The translations under genes were made by a program, and so were the position numbers. A DNA stretch of 57,314 bases, taken from assembly GCF_002217285.1 (NCBI RefSeq), contig NZ_MUGW01000074.1, forward strand, positions 1 to 57,314, read 5' to 3'. Below are positions 34,982 through 43,811 of the stretch, in pieces (the stretch's first letter is position 1; each line of letters opens with the position of its first letter). The DNA comes from Flavobacterium hercynium (lineage in GTDB: Bacteria > Bacteroidota > Bacteroidia > Flavobacteriales > Flavobacteriaceae). Below the pieces are notes generated by a model that was given only the letters and a program-made list of their open reading frames with translations, did no database searches and was not told the DNA's origin.

Positions 34982-35584
34982 TTAAAACGAATACTTTTTA
35001 CTTTTCTTAGCATCAAAATCTAAAACCTTTGTATGTTCTTTTGGAATAGCGCCTTTGTGTTCGTGCTCAATAGAAGGATTTGACGGATATTTTCCGTTTT
35101 TTATTTTGATGTGATGTAGTTTACCTCCGCTTCTTATAATCAGATCGTAAAAATTGTCCGTGGTTAAAGTCGTGACATAAATAGGAAAATCTGTAACAGT
35201 AAAAGTATTGATTAAACTTCCGTCGTTGTTGAGCAGGTAAGCGGTACAACCTCCGCTTCCGCAGAAATAGGGGCTGGAAAAACCAACAAAATATTCATTC
35301 TTCTGGTCATTATTCAAATCGAAGGCATCGTAATAAAAGAATCGATCTTTGGCTGTCATTGCCGGCAAATCTTTTTTTAACAATACAGTCAATTGCTTTT
35401 GGATCAATTCTACTGTTTTATCTTCTTTTGCAGGTACATCGCTTACATCTGCCGTTCCCGCGACTGTTTTCGACAAGGTATCTTCGGCAATTTTTTCTAT
35501 AATATTTTTTGATTCAGTTTTATCTTTATTTTGACAGGCAAACATTGCAAAAATCAATGCTGCTATTAAATATTTAGGTTTCAT
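34982..35584 (-). CDS. Predicted lipoprotein with FG-GAP-like repeat
   Basis: A 200-aa lipoprotein: signal peptide MKPKYLIAALIFAMFAC, lipid-bearing Cys 17. The mature part has a Lys/Asp/Glu-rich linker and then YYDAFDLNNDQKNEYFVGF, which looks like an FG-GAP or calcium-binding loop. The motif SPYFCGSGGCTAYLL contains a likely disulfide pair. Function unknown; related proteins are periplasmic or surface-exposed. A separate gene from the downstream ATPase, which has its own promoter box. Confidence 0.75.
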   Translation of the reverse strand: MKPKYLIAALIFAMFACQNKDKTESKNIIEKIAEDTLSKTVAGTADVSDVPAKEDKTVELIQKQLTVLLKKDLPAMTAKDRFFYYDAFDLNNDQKNEYFVGFSSPYFCGSGGCTAYLLNNDGSLINTFTVTDFPIYVTTLTTDNFYDLIIRSGGKLHHIKIKNGKYPSNPSIEHEHKGAIPKEHTKVLDFDAKKSKKYSF

Positions 35585-35650
35585 AATTCTGATTTTTATA
35601 ATTTGTACTATTTAAATTTAGTGATAATAAAAATCAATAACTACTTTTTC

Positions 35651-36676
35651 TTAAACCAATAGCGCTGATTTGTTCCCGATATCGTTTAAATTTACGAGTG
35701 ATTTTATATTATTGAAAGTAACTAAAGCAATTTGTGTTAAGGCTTCGTTGGTAAAAAAGGCCTGATGTGCGGTAACCAAAACATTTGGAAAACTCATTAA
35801 ACGCTGAATTGCATCATCCTGGATAATGTCTGCCGAAAGATCTCTGAAAAATAGTTTTTCTTCTTGTTCATAGACATCAATTCCCAAGTATCCTATTTTC
35901 CCTTCTTTTAAACCTTCGATTACGGCTGCTGTCTCAATCAGTCCTCCTCTGCTTGTATTGATGATCATAACGCTGTCTTTCATCATCGCAATAGAGTTCG
36001 CATTGATCACATGCTTGGTCTGATCGTTTAACGGGCAATGCAGTGAAATAATATCACTTTCTCTAAAGACTTCTTCTAAAGTTACAAATTGCACACCGTC
36101 TTTTTCCATTTCCGGATTCGATACGATATCGTACGCCAGCACTTTACAGCCAAATCCTATTGCGATTTTAGCAAATGCTTTTCCTATATTTCCTGTACCA
36201 ATAATTCCGATTGTTTTTCCGAATAAATCAAAACCTAATAATCCGTTTAAGGAGAAGTTTTGTTCTCTAACTCTGTTGTAGGCTTTATGAGTTTTTCTGT
36301 TTAATGTCAGAATCATTGCCATGGCATGTTCTGCAACTGCCTGAGGCGAATAAGCCGGAACACGGCATACTTTTATATTGTTTCTTTTTGCTGCTTCTAA
36401 ATCGACATTATTAAAACCGGCACAACGCAACGCGATAATTTTAACTTGTTTTTCTGCGAGCTGCTCTATTACTGACTCGTTTACAATATCATTTACAAAA
36501 ACGCATACAATATCCGCATTCTCAATTAGAATTACAGTTTGCGGATTAAGCTGGGTTTCAAAAAAATCCAATTCAAAACCAAACTCATTATTGTGTTTAT
36601 TAAAAAAGATTTTATCGTAAGGCTGTGTTGAAAAAAAGGCAATTTTATGTTGATGTGATGTAGAAGGTACATTCAT
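35651..36676 (-). CDS. ldhA: D-lactate dehydrogenase-like 2-hydroxyacid dehydrogenase
   Basis: A 341-aa NAD-dependent D-2-hydroxyacid dehydrogenase that interconverts pyruvate and D-lactate, cytoplasmic. The Rossmann motif is GIIGTGNIGKAFAKIA. Catalytic residues lie in NTSRGGLIET (Arg), in IDVYEQEE (Glu) and in VTAHQAFFTNEA (His). The HQAFFT sequence in place of the usual HxAxxT helps separate LDH from phosphoglycerate or formate dehydrogenases. It is flanked by unrelated genes. Confidence 0.88.
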   Translation of the reverse strand: MNVPSTSHQHKIAFFSTQPYDKIFFNKHNNEFGFELDFFETQLNPQTVILIENADIVCVFVNDIVNESVIEQLAEKQVKIIALRCAGFNNVDLEAAKRNNIKVCRVPAYSPQAVAEHAMAMILTLNRKTHKAYNRVREQNFSLNGLLGFDLFGKTIGIIGTGNIGKAFAKIAIGFGCKVLAYDIVSNPEMEKDGVQFVTLEEVFRESDIISLHCPLNDQTKHVINANSIAMMKDSVMIINTSRGGLIETAAVIEGLKEGKIGYLGIDVYEQEEKLFFRDLSADIIQDDAIQRLMSFPNVLVTAHQAFFTNEALTQIALVTFNNIKSLVNLNDIGNKSALLV

Positions 36677-36802
36677 GACAATTTGATTTGGTTGCTAATT
36701 TATAGGTTCTACTAAATTACGCAATTAATTCCGAACTTCATTTCTGACACCAACTTTGTGGCGCCAAAAATAGTCTGTCTTTTCTTATTTTACATCAAAT
36801 TA

Positions 36803-37723
36803 CTACGATCTGAATTTTAAATGATCTGTACTAAAAAGTAACCCGACACCGCTGTACGGATCTCTTTTTAAATCATAGAAGTTGTTTACTCCTGCCAGAT
36901 CCTGATACAAATCTGAGATGATTTCAGAAGGCTGAAATCCATCGATGGTATGATCGATAATGGTATCTGCTACACAGGTCAGCTCTTTTGTAGCATTGCT
37001 TACGCCAATATTATTTCCGGTTTCCCAATCCCAGATAATCCAATTCCAATTGTGTTTTTTCTGAACACAATCCAACCACAAGTACGAAAGATTTTTGATT
37101 TTCAGCTTTCCTAAATCTTTTCCTTTCCAGTATTCAATACTTTCTATTATGGCTTGTATGGCAGCATCTGTTTGATCGTACACAAAATCAGAATTTGAGA
37201 TTTTAATAATCTTGACAGCATCTGCGATTTTAGTATTTATTGTTTTTAACTCTTTTTCATTGGGTTCTCTTAAAAATGCAAATTCAATGTCTTGTCTTTC
37301 AAAAATAGTTCCTTTTGATGTTTCAAGCATTACAGCCGGAATACATTTTGTGTTTGCATTGGCGTCTAAAAATTCATTAGGATCAAAAGAAAAATTCTCG
37401 TCTTCATAAAAACCAGAAGAATAATTTTTCTCAATTTCTTTTATAAGCAGATAACTTTCATAATTAATATCCTGCTGTATTTGGTCTTCGTTTTGAATTC
37501 CACAAAAATAATCGGGCTGTAATAACCAATACAAGCAAAGTGCTGTTCCTTTATCCAGATGTTTTTGTTGGATTATCCATTTAAAAGGTTCTATTCCGTC
37601 ATCATAATTCCAATGCTGTACAAATTGATGCAGTTCTGCAGCCGTTAGTTTTCGATAGGACATTTCATGATTTACTGCTTTTGAAACGCGGTTTTTATTT
37701 TTCTTGGTAAATATTTCTTCCAT
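36803..37723 (-). CDS. DUF4274-like protein
   Basis: A 306-aa soluble protein. The N-terminal segment (AAELHQFVQHWNYDDGIEPF, then WIIQQKHLDKGTALCLYWLL) resembles DUF4274, a family of unknown function found in immunity-protein-like contexts in some genomes. The C-terminal half has many Trp residues (NWNWIIWDWETGNN) that I do not recognise. No signal peptide. The start could also be Met 21 (MSYRKLTAAE). Confidence 0.5.
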   Translation of the reverse strand: MEEIFTKKNKNRVSKAVNHEMSYRKLTAAELHQFVQHWNYDDGIEPFKWIIQQKHLDKGTALCLYWLLQPDYFCGIQNEDQIQQDINYESYLLIKEIEKNYSSGFYEDENFSFDPNEFLDANANTKCIPAVMLETSKGTIFERQDIEFAFLREPNEKELKTINTKIADAVKIIKISNSDFVYDQTDAAIQAIIESIEYWKGKDLGKLKIKNLSYLWLDCVQKKHNWNWIIWDWETGNNIGVSNATKELTCVADTIIDHTIDGFQPSEIISDLYQDLAGVNNFYDLKRDPYSGVGLLFSTDHLKFRS

Positions 37724-37962
37724 ATTTTCTGCCCTATTGTTTTTAGATTCCTGAGATACTACAAATTTAAAAACCCTAAGTTATAAATGCCTTATAATTC
37801 GAAACTTTTACAACAAATTCAGGCGTTGCAGAAATATTTCACAGCTTTTACCCTGCTACATTCCAGTGTGTCAATTTGTTAAATAAATGATAATTCTGAC
37901 AATGTGATTAAACCTAACGGATACGATGGTGTCTAAATGGTATAATCTTAAAAAAACGAATC

Positions 37963-38721
37963 ATGAAAAAATTATTTATTGCGGCTTTATTATTCGTTGG
38001 AATAGTGAGTTTTGCACAAGACATCAATCAGAAATCAGGACGTGATCAAAGAGAAAAATTAACTCCGGAGCAACGTAATGAAAAACAATTACAAAAATTA
38101 ACTTCTGAATTGAGTTTAGATAAAAAGCAACAGGATCAGGTAAAATCGCTTTTAGCAGAAAGAAGTGCTAAGGCAGAAAAATTCAGAGCTGAAAGAAAAG
38201 ACAACACTGCGAAGCCTACTGCTGAACAAAGAGAATCTTTTAAAAAGCAAATGGAAACTGAAAAAGCAGCAAATGATGCTAAAATGAAGGCAATTTTAAA
38301 TGCTGACCAATACACAAAGTGGTCTGCTTTGAAAAAAGAACACAAAGCGAGAGGTGATAAAGGAGATCATAAAAAAGGCGATCATAAAGATGATTTCAAA
38401 ACACCACAAGAACGCGATCAGGCGCATTTGCAAAAGCTGACAACAGAACTTAGTTTAAACATTGATCAGCAAAAACAAGTAAGTGAGCTTTTATCTGACC
38501 GAAGCACCAAAATGGCAATGCTTAAAAAAAGCAGAGCAGAAAAAGGTACTGAACCAACTGCTGCAGAAAAAGAAGCCATGAGAAAGCAAATGAAGGAAGA
38601 TCATAAAGCGAATGATGCTAAAATGAAAAGTATTCTAAATGCAGATCAGTACAAAAAATGGACAGCGCTTCAAAAAGAGCATAAAGACAAAATGAAAGGT
38701 CATAAAAAAGACAAAAAATAA
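37963..38721 (+). CDS. Secreted Spy/CpxP-like protein with an internal duplication
   Basis: A 252-aa protein with a signal peptide (MKKLFIAALLFVGIVSFAQ) and two tandem copies of a ~100-residue charged helical unit. Copy 1 runs from LTPEQRNEKQLQKLTSELSL to MKAILNADQYTKWSALKKEH; copy 2 runs from KTPQERDQAHLQKLTTELSL to MKSILNADQYKKWTALQKEH. They are joined by a Gly/Asp/Lys-His linker. The helix pattern resembles LTxxQ (Spy/CpxP) periplasmic chaperones. The terminator that followed it has been split by a palindromic insertion. Confidence 0.78.
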   Translation: MKKLFIAALLFVGIVSFAQDINQKSGRDQREKLTPEQRNEKQLQKLTSELSLDKKQQDQVKSLLAERSAKAEKFRAERKDNTAKPTAEQRESFKKQMETEKAANDAKMKAILNADQYTKWSALKKEHKARGDKGDHKKGDHKDDFKTPQERDQAHLQKLTTELSLNIDQQKQVSELLSDRSTKMAMLKKSRAEKGTEPTAAEKEAMRKQMKEDHKANDAKMKSILNADQYKKWTALQKEHKDKMKGHKKDKK

Positions 38722-38743
38722 AAAAAAGAGGCTTCGAGCTAAT

Positions 38744-38896
38744 GTGTGGACACAAATTTATAGCGATCAGCATTAAACACGAATTGCACCAATTTTCACA
38801 AATCTATTCAAGTAAATTTTGGTTTATGTTATTGATTTCAAAAAATTAATTCGTGCCAATTCGTGAAATTCGTGTTGATTTTAAAACTGTACACAC
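38744..38896. mobile_element. 153-bp imperfect palindrome, copy 2 (MITE-like)
   Basis: A relative of the element at 30987-31140. Ends are TGTGTGGACA and TGTACACACA (inverted, one mismatch). The 28-nt inner arms are at 38776-38803 and 38849-38876. Flanks are GAGGCTTCGAGC (38728-38739) on the left and GAGGCTTTCGAGC (38898-38910) on the right, so it sits inside what was one terminator. No coding capacity. Confidence 0.65.
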
Positions 38897-38897
38897 A

Positions 38898-38919
38898 GAG
38901 GCTTTCGAGCCTCTTTTTT
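38898..38919 (+). terminator. Terminator of the Spy-like gene, displaced by insertion
   Basis: GAGGCT-TTCG-AGCCTC followed by TTTTTT is an intact intrinsic terminator on plus. Its partner A tract (38721-38727) now lies ~170 bp upstream with a degraded half-copy. The once bidirectional structure therefore no longer has a T tract on the minus strand for the metalloprotease. Confidence 0.8.
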
Positions 38920-38925
38920 ATTATA

Positions 38926-41403
38926 CTATTTTGGATCCAGAATCGCATCTATTCTTTTGATACAGTCTTCGTAATGGTATTTTGTTTCAGTGTTTATTCC
39001 GCCTGTTTTTGCAATAGCCAGCATTTTCTTTAATGCGGTTAATTCTCCACGTACTAATGCCCTAAGATCAGATTGATTAACATTGTAGTAAACAACAGAA
39101 CGATCAGTCGGTTTTATTTCCTCCGTCATTAAATATTTCATTCTTTCAATATAGGCTCTTTGAAGATTTCTGCGGTAGATCGTAACGTTTACAATTGTCG
39201 CCGTTTCTTTCCAAATGCCTTTGCGAATGTCTTTAAAAAAATCTAATGCTTTGTACGTATCTGTGCCAAGAATTTCATTGTCCATTAATCGGCCAATACG
39301 ACCTAAAGCCATCAAATTGTTTAATTGTCTTGCCTGAATACTTCTGAACTTCTCCGTATATCCTGCAAAATCTGTCTTTTTTAAGGTTGATAAATTTACA
39401 ATCCACGTTGGTGAATTGAATGCATTTTTTTGCAGCCAGTTCATTGCTTCAACCTGTTTTGCTTGTGGAACTACCTCGTAAACATCTCCAGCCTGATTTG
39501 GCTTTTTGGTATTTTCGTAAATTCCCCCTACATTGGTTACAACATGCCCAACATAACGGCTCCAAGTGTCTAAAAACTCTTTATATAATTCGTCTAAATC
39601 ATCATAATTATTGGTAACAGAACTCGTCCATTCGTTTAAATGTTTTGCTACGTATTCTAAATTTTTAAGCCCGTAGGTACTTGCTTTAACAGAGTTGTTT
39701 CCAATATCTTCTGTTTGCGAACTTGGATCAAAAGCGCTGCTTTGTTTTCCGAATTTATATACTGGATTTTCAGCTTTGTCTAAAATCCATTTTGCTAAGG
39801 TTGGGTTTTCATCTTCAGGAGATTTTACATCCGGAATTACTCTGTAGCCCCAATTGATCGCATAATCATCGTAAGCACCCATTTTACGAATAAAACGAAT
39901 ATTTTTATCTCCGGGTTGCGCAATATAATTAAAACGTGCATAATCCATAATACTGGCTGCGATACCATTTTCTTGCGTAAAAGTTCCATTTCTGTAACTT
40001 TCGACATCAAAAGCAGAACTTGCTGCCATATTATGCGGAAGTCCTAAAGCATGCCCTACTTCATGCGCAATTACCATTTGCATCATTTCTCCCATTTCTT
40101 CATCACTTGTTTGCAATGTTCTCGCTGTTGGATTTGCTGCACCGGTTTCTAGCAAGTATCTGTTTCTATACGAACGCAAATGATTGTGGTACCAAATGAC
40201 ATCACTTTCTATAATCTCGCCAGTTCTCGGATCCGAAACGCTTGGTCCCATTGCATTTCTGGTGGTACTTGCTACATAACGAATAACAGAATAGCGAATA
40301 TCTTCAGGGCTAAAATCGGGATCTTCTTCTTTTGTGGGAGCATCTTTAGCAAGAATTGCATTTTTAAAGCCTGCTTTTTCAAAAGGTTTTTGCCATTCTT
40401 CGATTCCTCTTTTAATATATTTTCTTAGTTTTTCGGGAGTTGCCGGATCCAGATAATACACAATTGGTTTTATAGGTTCTACTAATTCTCCTTTCGCGTA
40501 AGCTTCAGGATCTTTTGGTTCTAATCTCCAACGCTGGATATAGGTTTTAAGGTCTGATTTTAATTCATTGCTTCCGTAATCGTATTGATCGACAGTAAAC
40601 CAACCTACTCTGTTATCTGCCAATCTTGGTTTCATTGGAACTTCCGGTAATAAAATCATCGACTGATTCATCTGAATACTAATAGATTCTGTTTCCTGTA
40701 ATACAGAAGGTTTCGAAGCATTGTATGTAAAATCCTGAGTAACTTCGATATTTAGCGGAAAGCTTTTTATCGTATTGATAAAACTTCTCGAATCGTCTAA
40801 TCCTTTTACTTTGTAGGTTTCACGCATTTCTGCAGAAATTCCGCTGATTGCCTTTACATCTGTGCTGTAAAATTTAGTTACGTCAATTACTGTGTTTGAA
40901 GAATCTTTACTGAAGGCAACAATATCAAAAGCAAACAATGTAGGTTCGTAATTATTGGCTTTTACAGAGATACTAATCGGAAGCGAATCATTGGCGACAG
41001 CATTGTATGTTTTTGCTTTAATTAATATTTTATCCTGAAAACGCTGCCAGACTACAAGTTGTTCATTTGTCTCTGCTCCTGCATTTACATAACCTCCGCC
41101 TAAATTAGAAGGAAGTTTGGACAATCTGCTCACTAAAAGCATGTCTTTGTCTAAATATTTATTCGGAATTTCGAAGTAGTATTTTTTATCGACTTTGTGT
41201 ACCGTAAAAAGCCCCTCATCTGAAATAGCGGCTTTTGTAATGACTTTGCTATATTCTTTTATACTGGATTCTGGTTTTTTCTCTGGCGGAGTTGTTACTG
41301 TTTCTTCTTTCTTCTTCGATTTCTCTTTTTTAGATTGAGCGAATTGAGCAGCAGGAAGCAATAGTAAAACTGCTGTCGCAACACAAATGAAAACTTTATT
41401 CAT
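38926..41403 (-). CDS. Secreted zinc metalloprotease (DUF5117/DUF5118 type)
   Basis: An 825-aa exported protein with signal sequence MNKVFICVATAVLLLLPAAQ followed by a Lys/Glu-rich segment. The N-terminal region resembles the DUF5118/DUF5117 domains of a Bacteroidota metalloprotease family. The active site VIAHEVGHALGLPHN is an extended HExxHxxGxxH zinc motif, with a following Met-turn candidate ASIMDYARFNY. Likely periplasmic or secreted; substrate unknown. A canonical promoter lies just upstream. Confidence 0.87.
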   Translation of the reverse strand: MNKVFICVATAVLLLLPAAQFAQSKKEKSKKKEETVTTPPEKKPESSIKEYSKVITKAAISDEGLFTVHKVDKKYYFEIPNKYLDKDMLLVSRLSKLPSNLGGGYVNAGAETNEQLVVWQRFQDKILIKAKTYNAVANDSLPISISVKANNYEPTLFAFDIVAFSKDSSNTVIDVTKFYSTDVKAISGISAEMRETYKVKGLDDSRSFINTIKSFPLNIEVTQDFTYNASKPSVLQETESISIQMNQSMILLPEVPMKPRLADNRVGWFTVDQYDYGSNELKSDLKTYIQRWRLEPKDPEAYAKGELVEPIKPIVYYLDPATPEKLRKYIKRGIEEWQKPFEKAGFKNAILAKDAPTKEEDPDFSPEDIRYSVIRYVASTTRNAMGPSVSDPRTGEIIESDVIWYHNHLRSYRNRYLLETGAANPTARTLQTSDEEMGEMMQMVIAHEVGHALGLPHNMAASSAFDVESYRNGTFTQENGIAASIMDYARFNYIAQPGDKNIRFIRKMGAYDDYAINWGYRVIPDVKSPEDENPTLAKWILDKAENPVYKFGKQSSAFDPSSQTEDIGNNSVKASTYGLKNLEYVAKHLNEWTSSVTNNYDDLDELYKEFLDTWSRYVGHVVTNVGGIYENTKKPNQAGDVYEVVPQAKQVEAMNWLQKNAFNSPTWIVNLSTLKKTDFAGYTEKFRSIQARQLNNLMALGRIGRLMDNEILGTDTYKALDFFKDIRKGIWKETATIVNVTIYRRNLQRAYIERMKYLMTEEIKPTDRSVVYYNVNQSDLRALVRGELTALKKMLAIAKTGGINTETKYHYEDCIKRIDAILDPK

Positions 41404-41432
41404 TTATAAGACGTTTAGTGATTAGTGAGCAA

Positions 41433-41464
41433 CAAAAATAAATTTTTATTCCATTTCCTACAAA
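41433..41464 (-). promoter_or_regulatory. Promoter of the metalloprotease
   Basis: On the minus strand TTTG (41464-41461), a 20-nt spacer and TATTTTTG (41440-41433) match the Bacteroidota consensus at both elements and spacing. Confidence 0.7.
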
Positions 41465-41490
41465 CTATCTGCTGTTTTAAGATGCTAAAT

Positions 41491-41528
41491 AAAAAAAGGC
41501 CTAAACTGAATTTTCAGAATAGACCTTT
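41491..41528 (-). terminator. hemL terminator
   Basis: On the minus strand AAAGGTCTATT pairs with TTTAGGCCTTT around an inner CTGAA/TTCAG stem, followed by TTTT. It starts 23 nt after the hemL stop. Confidence 0.8.
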
Positions 41529-41550
41529 TGTCTTTATTATTTTCTATTTT

Positions 41551-42837
41551 TTAGAATGTTTTAGAAACTTTATCAATTGCATTTATAGTGAAATCTAAGT
41601 CTTCATACGTTAAGGCATCTGTAATAAACCAGGTTTCATAAGCCGATGGCGCAATGTAAACGCCTTCCTGCAATAAGCCGTGGAAGAATTTTTTGAATGT
41701 TTCATTGTCTCCTTTTGCAGCCGTTTGAAAATCAACTACCGGATTTGCATCAAAGTGAACAGAAATCATTGATCCTACTCTGTTTATGGTAAACGTAACA
41801 TTGTTTGCTTTCAGTACGCGATCGATTCCTGCTTCTAAATAAGCTGTTTTTTCTTCTAAACGTGTAAATATTGCTCTGTCACTATCAAGGGCTTTTAACA
41901 TTGCCAATCCTGCTGCCATTGCAAGCGGGTTTCCTGACAATGTTCCTGCTTGATAAACGGGTCCTAGCGGCGCTAAAAAGTTCATTATTTCAGCACGGGC
42001 AGCAAATGCACCAACCGGTAATCCTCCGCCAATAACTTTTCCAAAGGTTACGATATCAGCATTGATATTAAATAATTCCTGAACTCCTCCGCGAGCTAAA
42101 CGGAAGCCTGTCATTACCTCATCAAAAATTAATAAAATTCCGTTTGCGGTACATAAGTCTCTTAATCCTTGCAAGAAACCTTGCTGAGGCGGAATACAAC
42201 CCATATTTCCTGCAACCGGTTCGATAATGATTGCGGCAATTTCATTTTTATTAGCTTCGATTAATGTTTTTACATTTTCTAAATCATTGTATTTTGCTAA
42301 TAAAGTATCTTTTGCAGTTCCTTCTGTTACGCCTGGGCTATTTGGAGAACCAAAAGTTACAGCACCACTTCCTGCCTGAATCAAAAATGAATCTGAGTGT
42401 CCGTGATAACATCCTGCAAATTTGATTATTTTATCTCTTTTTGTAAAGCCACGAGCCAAACGAATGGCGCTCATACAAGCTTCTGTACCTGAATTTACAA
42501 ATCTAATTTTATCGATATTTGGAACCATCGAAACGGCTAAAGCTGCAATTTCAGTTTCTAATTCTGTTGGCATTCCAAATGAAGTTCCCAGTTTTGCTTT
42601 TTCAATCACAGCATCAACAACCGGCTGATAAGCATGACCCAAAACCATTGGTCCCCAGGAATTAATGTAATCAACTAATTTGTTTCCGTCTTCATCAAAC
42701 AAATAAGCTCCTTTGGCACTTTTTACAAAAATAGGAGTTCCTCCTACCGCTTTAAAGGCTCTCACTGGTGAATTTACGCCTCCTGGGATTACTTTTTCTG
42801 CTTCAGCAAAAAGCTGACTACTTCTTTTATAGATCAT
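41551..42837 (-). CDS. hemL: Glutamate-1-semialdehyde 2,1-aminomutase
   Basis: A 428-aa PLP enzyme that makes 5-aminolevulinate from glutamate-1-semialdehyde in the C5 heme pathway. N-terminal VIPGGVNSPVRAFKAVGG is characteristic of HemL. The PLP Lys lies in TFGKVIGGGLPVGAFA, and IFDEVMTGFRLARGG is the aminotransferase class III signature. It is flanked by heptamer repeats upstream and a terminator downstream. No other hem genes are in the window. Confidence 0.95.
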   Translation of the reverse strand: MIYKRSSQLFAEAEKVIPGGVNSPVRAFKAVGGTPIFVKSAKGAYLFDEDGNKLVDYINSWGPMVLGHAYQPVVDAVIEKAKLGTSFGMPTELETEIAALAVSMVPNIDKIRFVNSGTEACMSAIRLARGFTKRDKIIKFAGCYHGHSDSFLIQAGSGAVTFGSPNSPGVTEGTAKDTLLAKYNDLENVKTLIEANKNEIAAIIIEPVAGNMGCIPPQQGFLQGLRDLCTANGILLIFDEVMTGFRLARGGVQELFNINADIVTFGKVIGGGLPVGAFAARAEIMNFLAPLGPVYQAGTLSGNPLAMAAGLAMLKALDSDRAIFTRLEEKTAYLEAGIDRVLKANNVTFTINRVGSMISVHFDANPVVDFQTAAKGDNETFKKFFHGLLQEGVYIAPSAYETWFITDALTYEDLDFTINAIDKVSKTF

Positions 42838-42840
42838 TTT

Positions 42841-42912
42841 AGATTTCTGATTTTAGATTTTAGATTGCTGATATTTTCAACTTTATGACTTTTGACTTGC
42901 GACTTTATGACT
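42841..42912. repeat. Two heptamer repeat arrays upstream of hemL
   Basis: First, TAGATTT-type units (GATTTTAGATTTTAGATTGC at 42849-42868). Then a second type with GACT in every unit (TATGACT, TTTGACT, TGCGACT, TTATGACT at 42884-42912). They fill the whole 74-nt gap between hemL and the glucosaminidase gene. Confidence 0.7.
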
Positions 42913-43811
42913 TACTTAACTCTTAATCTCTGTCCGATAGAAATTGCATTATCTGAAAGGTTATTTTTTTGTTTTAAATCGTCAACTAATACGTTGAATT
43001 TTTTTGATATTGAATATAAGGTATCTCCTTTTTGAACTTCGTATAAAGAAGGATCGTTATAATTAGTATTATTCGATTTAGTACTTCCACTTCCTGTAGA
43101 GGTATTAACCAAAATAGATTTATCAGATGGTTTGTAATTTTTCCCTGTTACCAAACAATCGTATTGATGCAAATTATAACGTTCTATATAGCTGATTAAT
43201 TTGTCGGGATAATTCGGATCTGTTGCATAACCTGCTGCGCGAAGTCCTTTTGCCCAAGCTTTGTAATCATCTACTTCATAAGTAAATAAGGTTGCATAAC
43301 GGTTTTTACCTACTAAAAACAAGGCGTGATCGCGGTATGATTCTGAGGCTTCTGTGTATTTTCTAAAACATTCCTGTGCCGCATCATCGTCATGACGAAC
43401 GGTTTCTCCAGTCCAGTCTTTGTGGCATTTGATTCCGAAGTGGTTGTTTGCTTCTTGTGCTAAATCACCTCTTCCTGCTCCGGATTCTAAGATTCCCTGT
43501 GCCAGAATAATACTTGCCGGAATATTATATTTCTGCATGTTACCCATTGCAATGTCTTTATACTGCAAAACGTAATCTGTGATTAAATTACTGGTTACAA
43601 CTGTTTTTGAAGTAGACTGAATAACTTCTGTCTTATTATTGTTGCTTGGATATTTTTGGGCAACAGGTTTAGAATACGTTGCTTTTTTGGTGTTCGCTGT
43701 TCTTGTTTTCTGAATAGCTGCTGCTTTTTGGGTGGTTGCAATTCTAGGTTTACTAGCAGAGCAACTTGCTAAAGCAATGATTATAAAAAGGCCTATGATT
43801 TTTTTAAGCAT
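42912..43811 (-). CDS. Glucosaminidase-LysM peptidoglycan hydrolase lipoprotein
   Basis: A 299-aa lipoprotein (signal MLKKIIGLFIIIALASC, Cys 17). The central N-acetylglucosaminidase (FlgJ/Glucosaminidase) domain contains ASIILAQGILESGAGRG with the likely catalytic Glu. A C-terminal LysM domain (YEVQKGDTLYSISKKFN) binds peptidoglycan. It overlaps the upstream pyridoxal enzyme gene by 8 nt. Roles in cell-wall turnover are expected, as in related Bacteroidota proteins. Confidence 0.92.
   Translation of the reverse strand: MLKKIIGLFIIIALASCSASKPRIATTQKAAAIQKTRTANTKKATYSKPVAQKYPSNNNKTEVIQSTSKTVVTSNLITDYVLQYKDIAMGNMQKYNIPASIILAQGILESGAGRGDLAQEANNHFGIKCHKDWTGETVRHDDDAAQECFRKYTEASESYRDHALFLVGKNRYATLFTYEVDDYKAWAKGLRAAGYATDPNYPDKLISYIERYNLHQYDCLVTGKNYKPSDKSILVNTSTGSGSTKSNNTNYNDPSLYEVQKGDTLYSISKKFNVLVDDLKQKNNLSDNAISIGQRLRVK

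Noticed and set aside
36803..37723. Toxin-immunity locus, suggested by the DUF4274-like protein
   Set aside because: No toxin-like polymorphic gene is adjacent, and the family match is weak. Left as unknown function.
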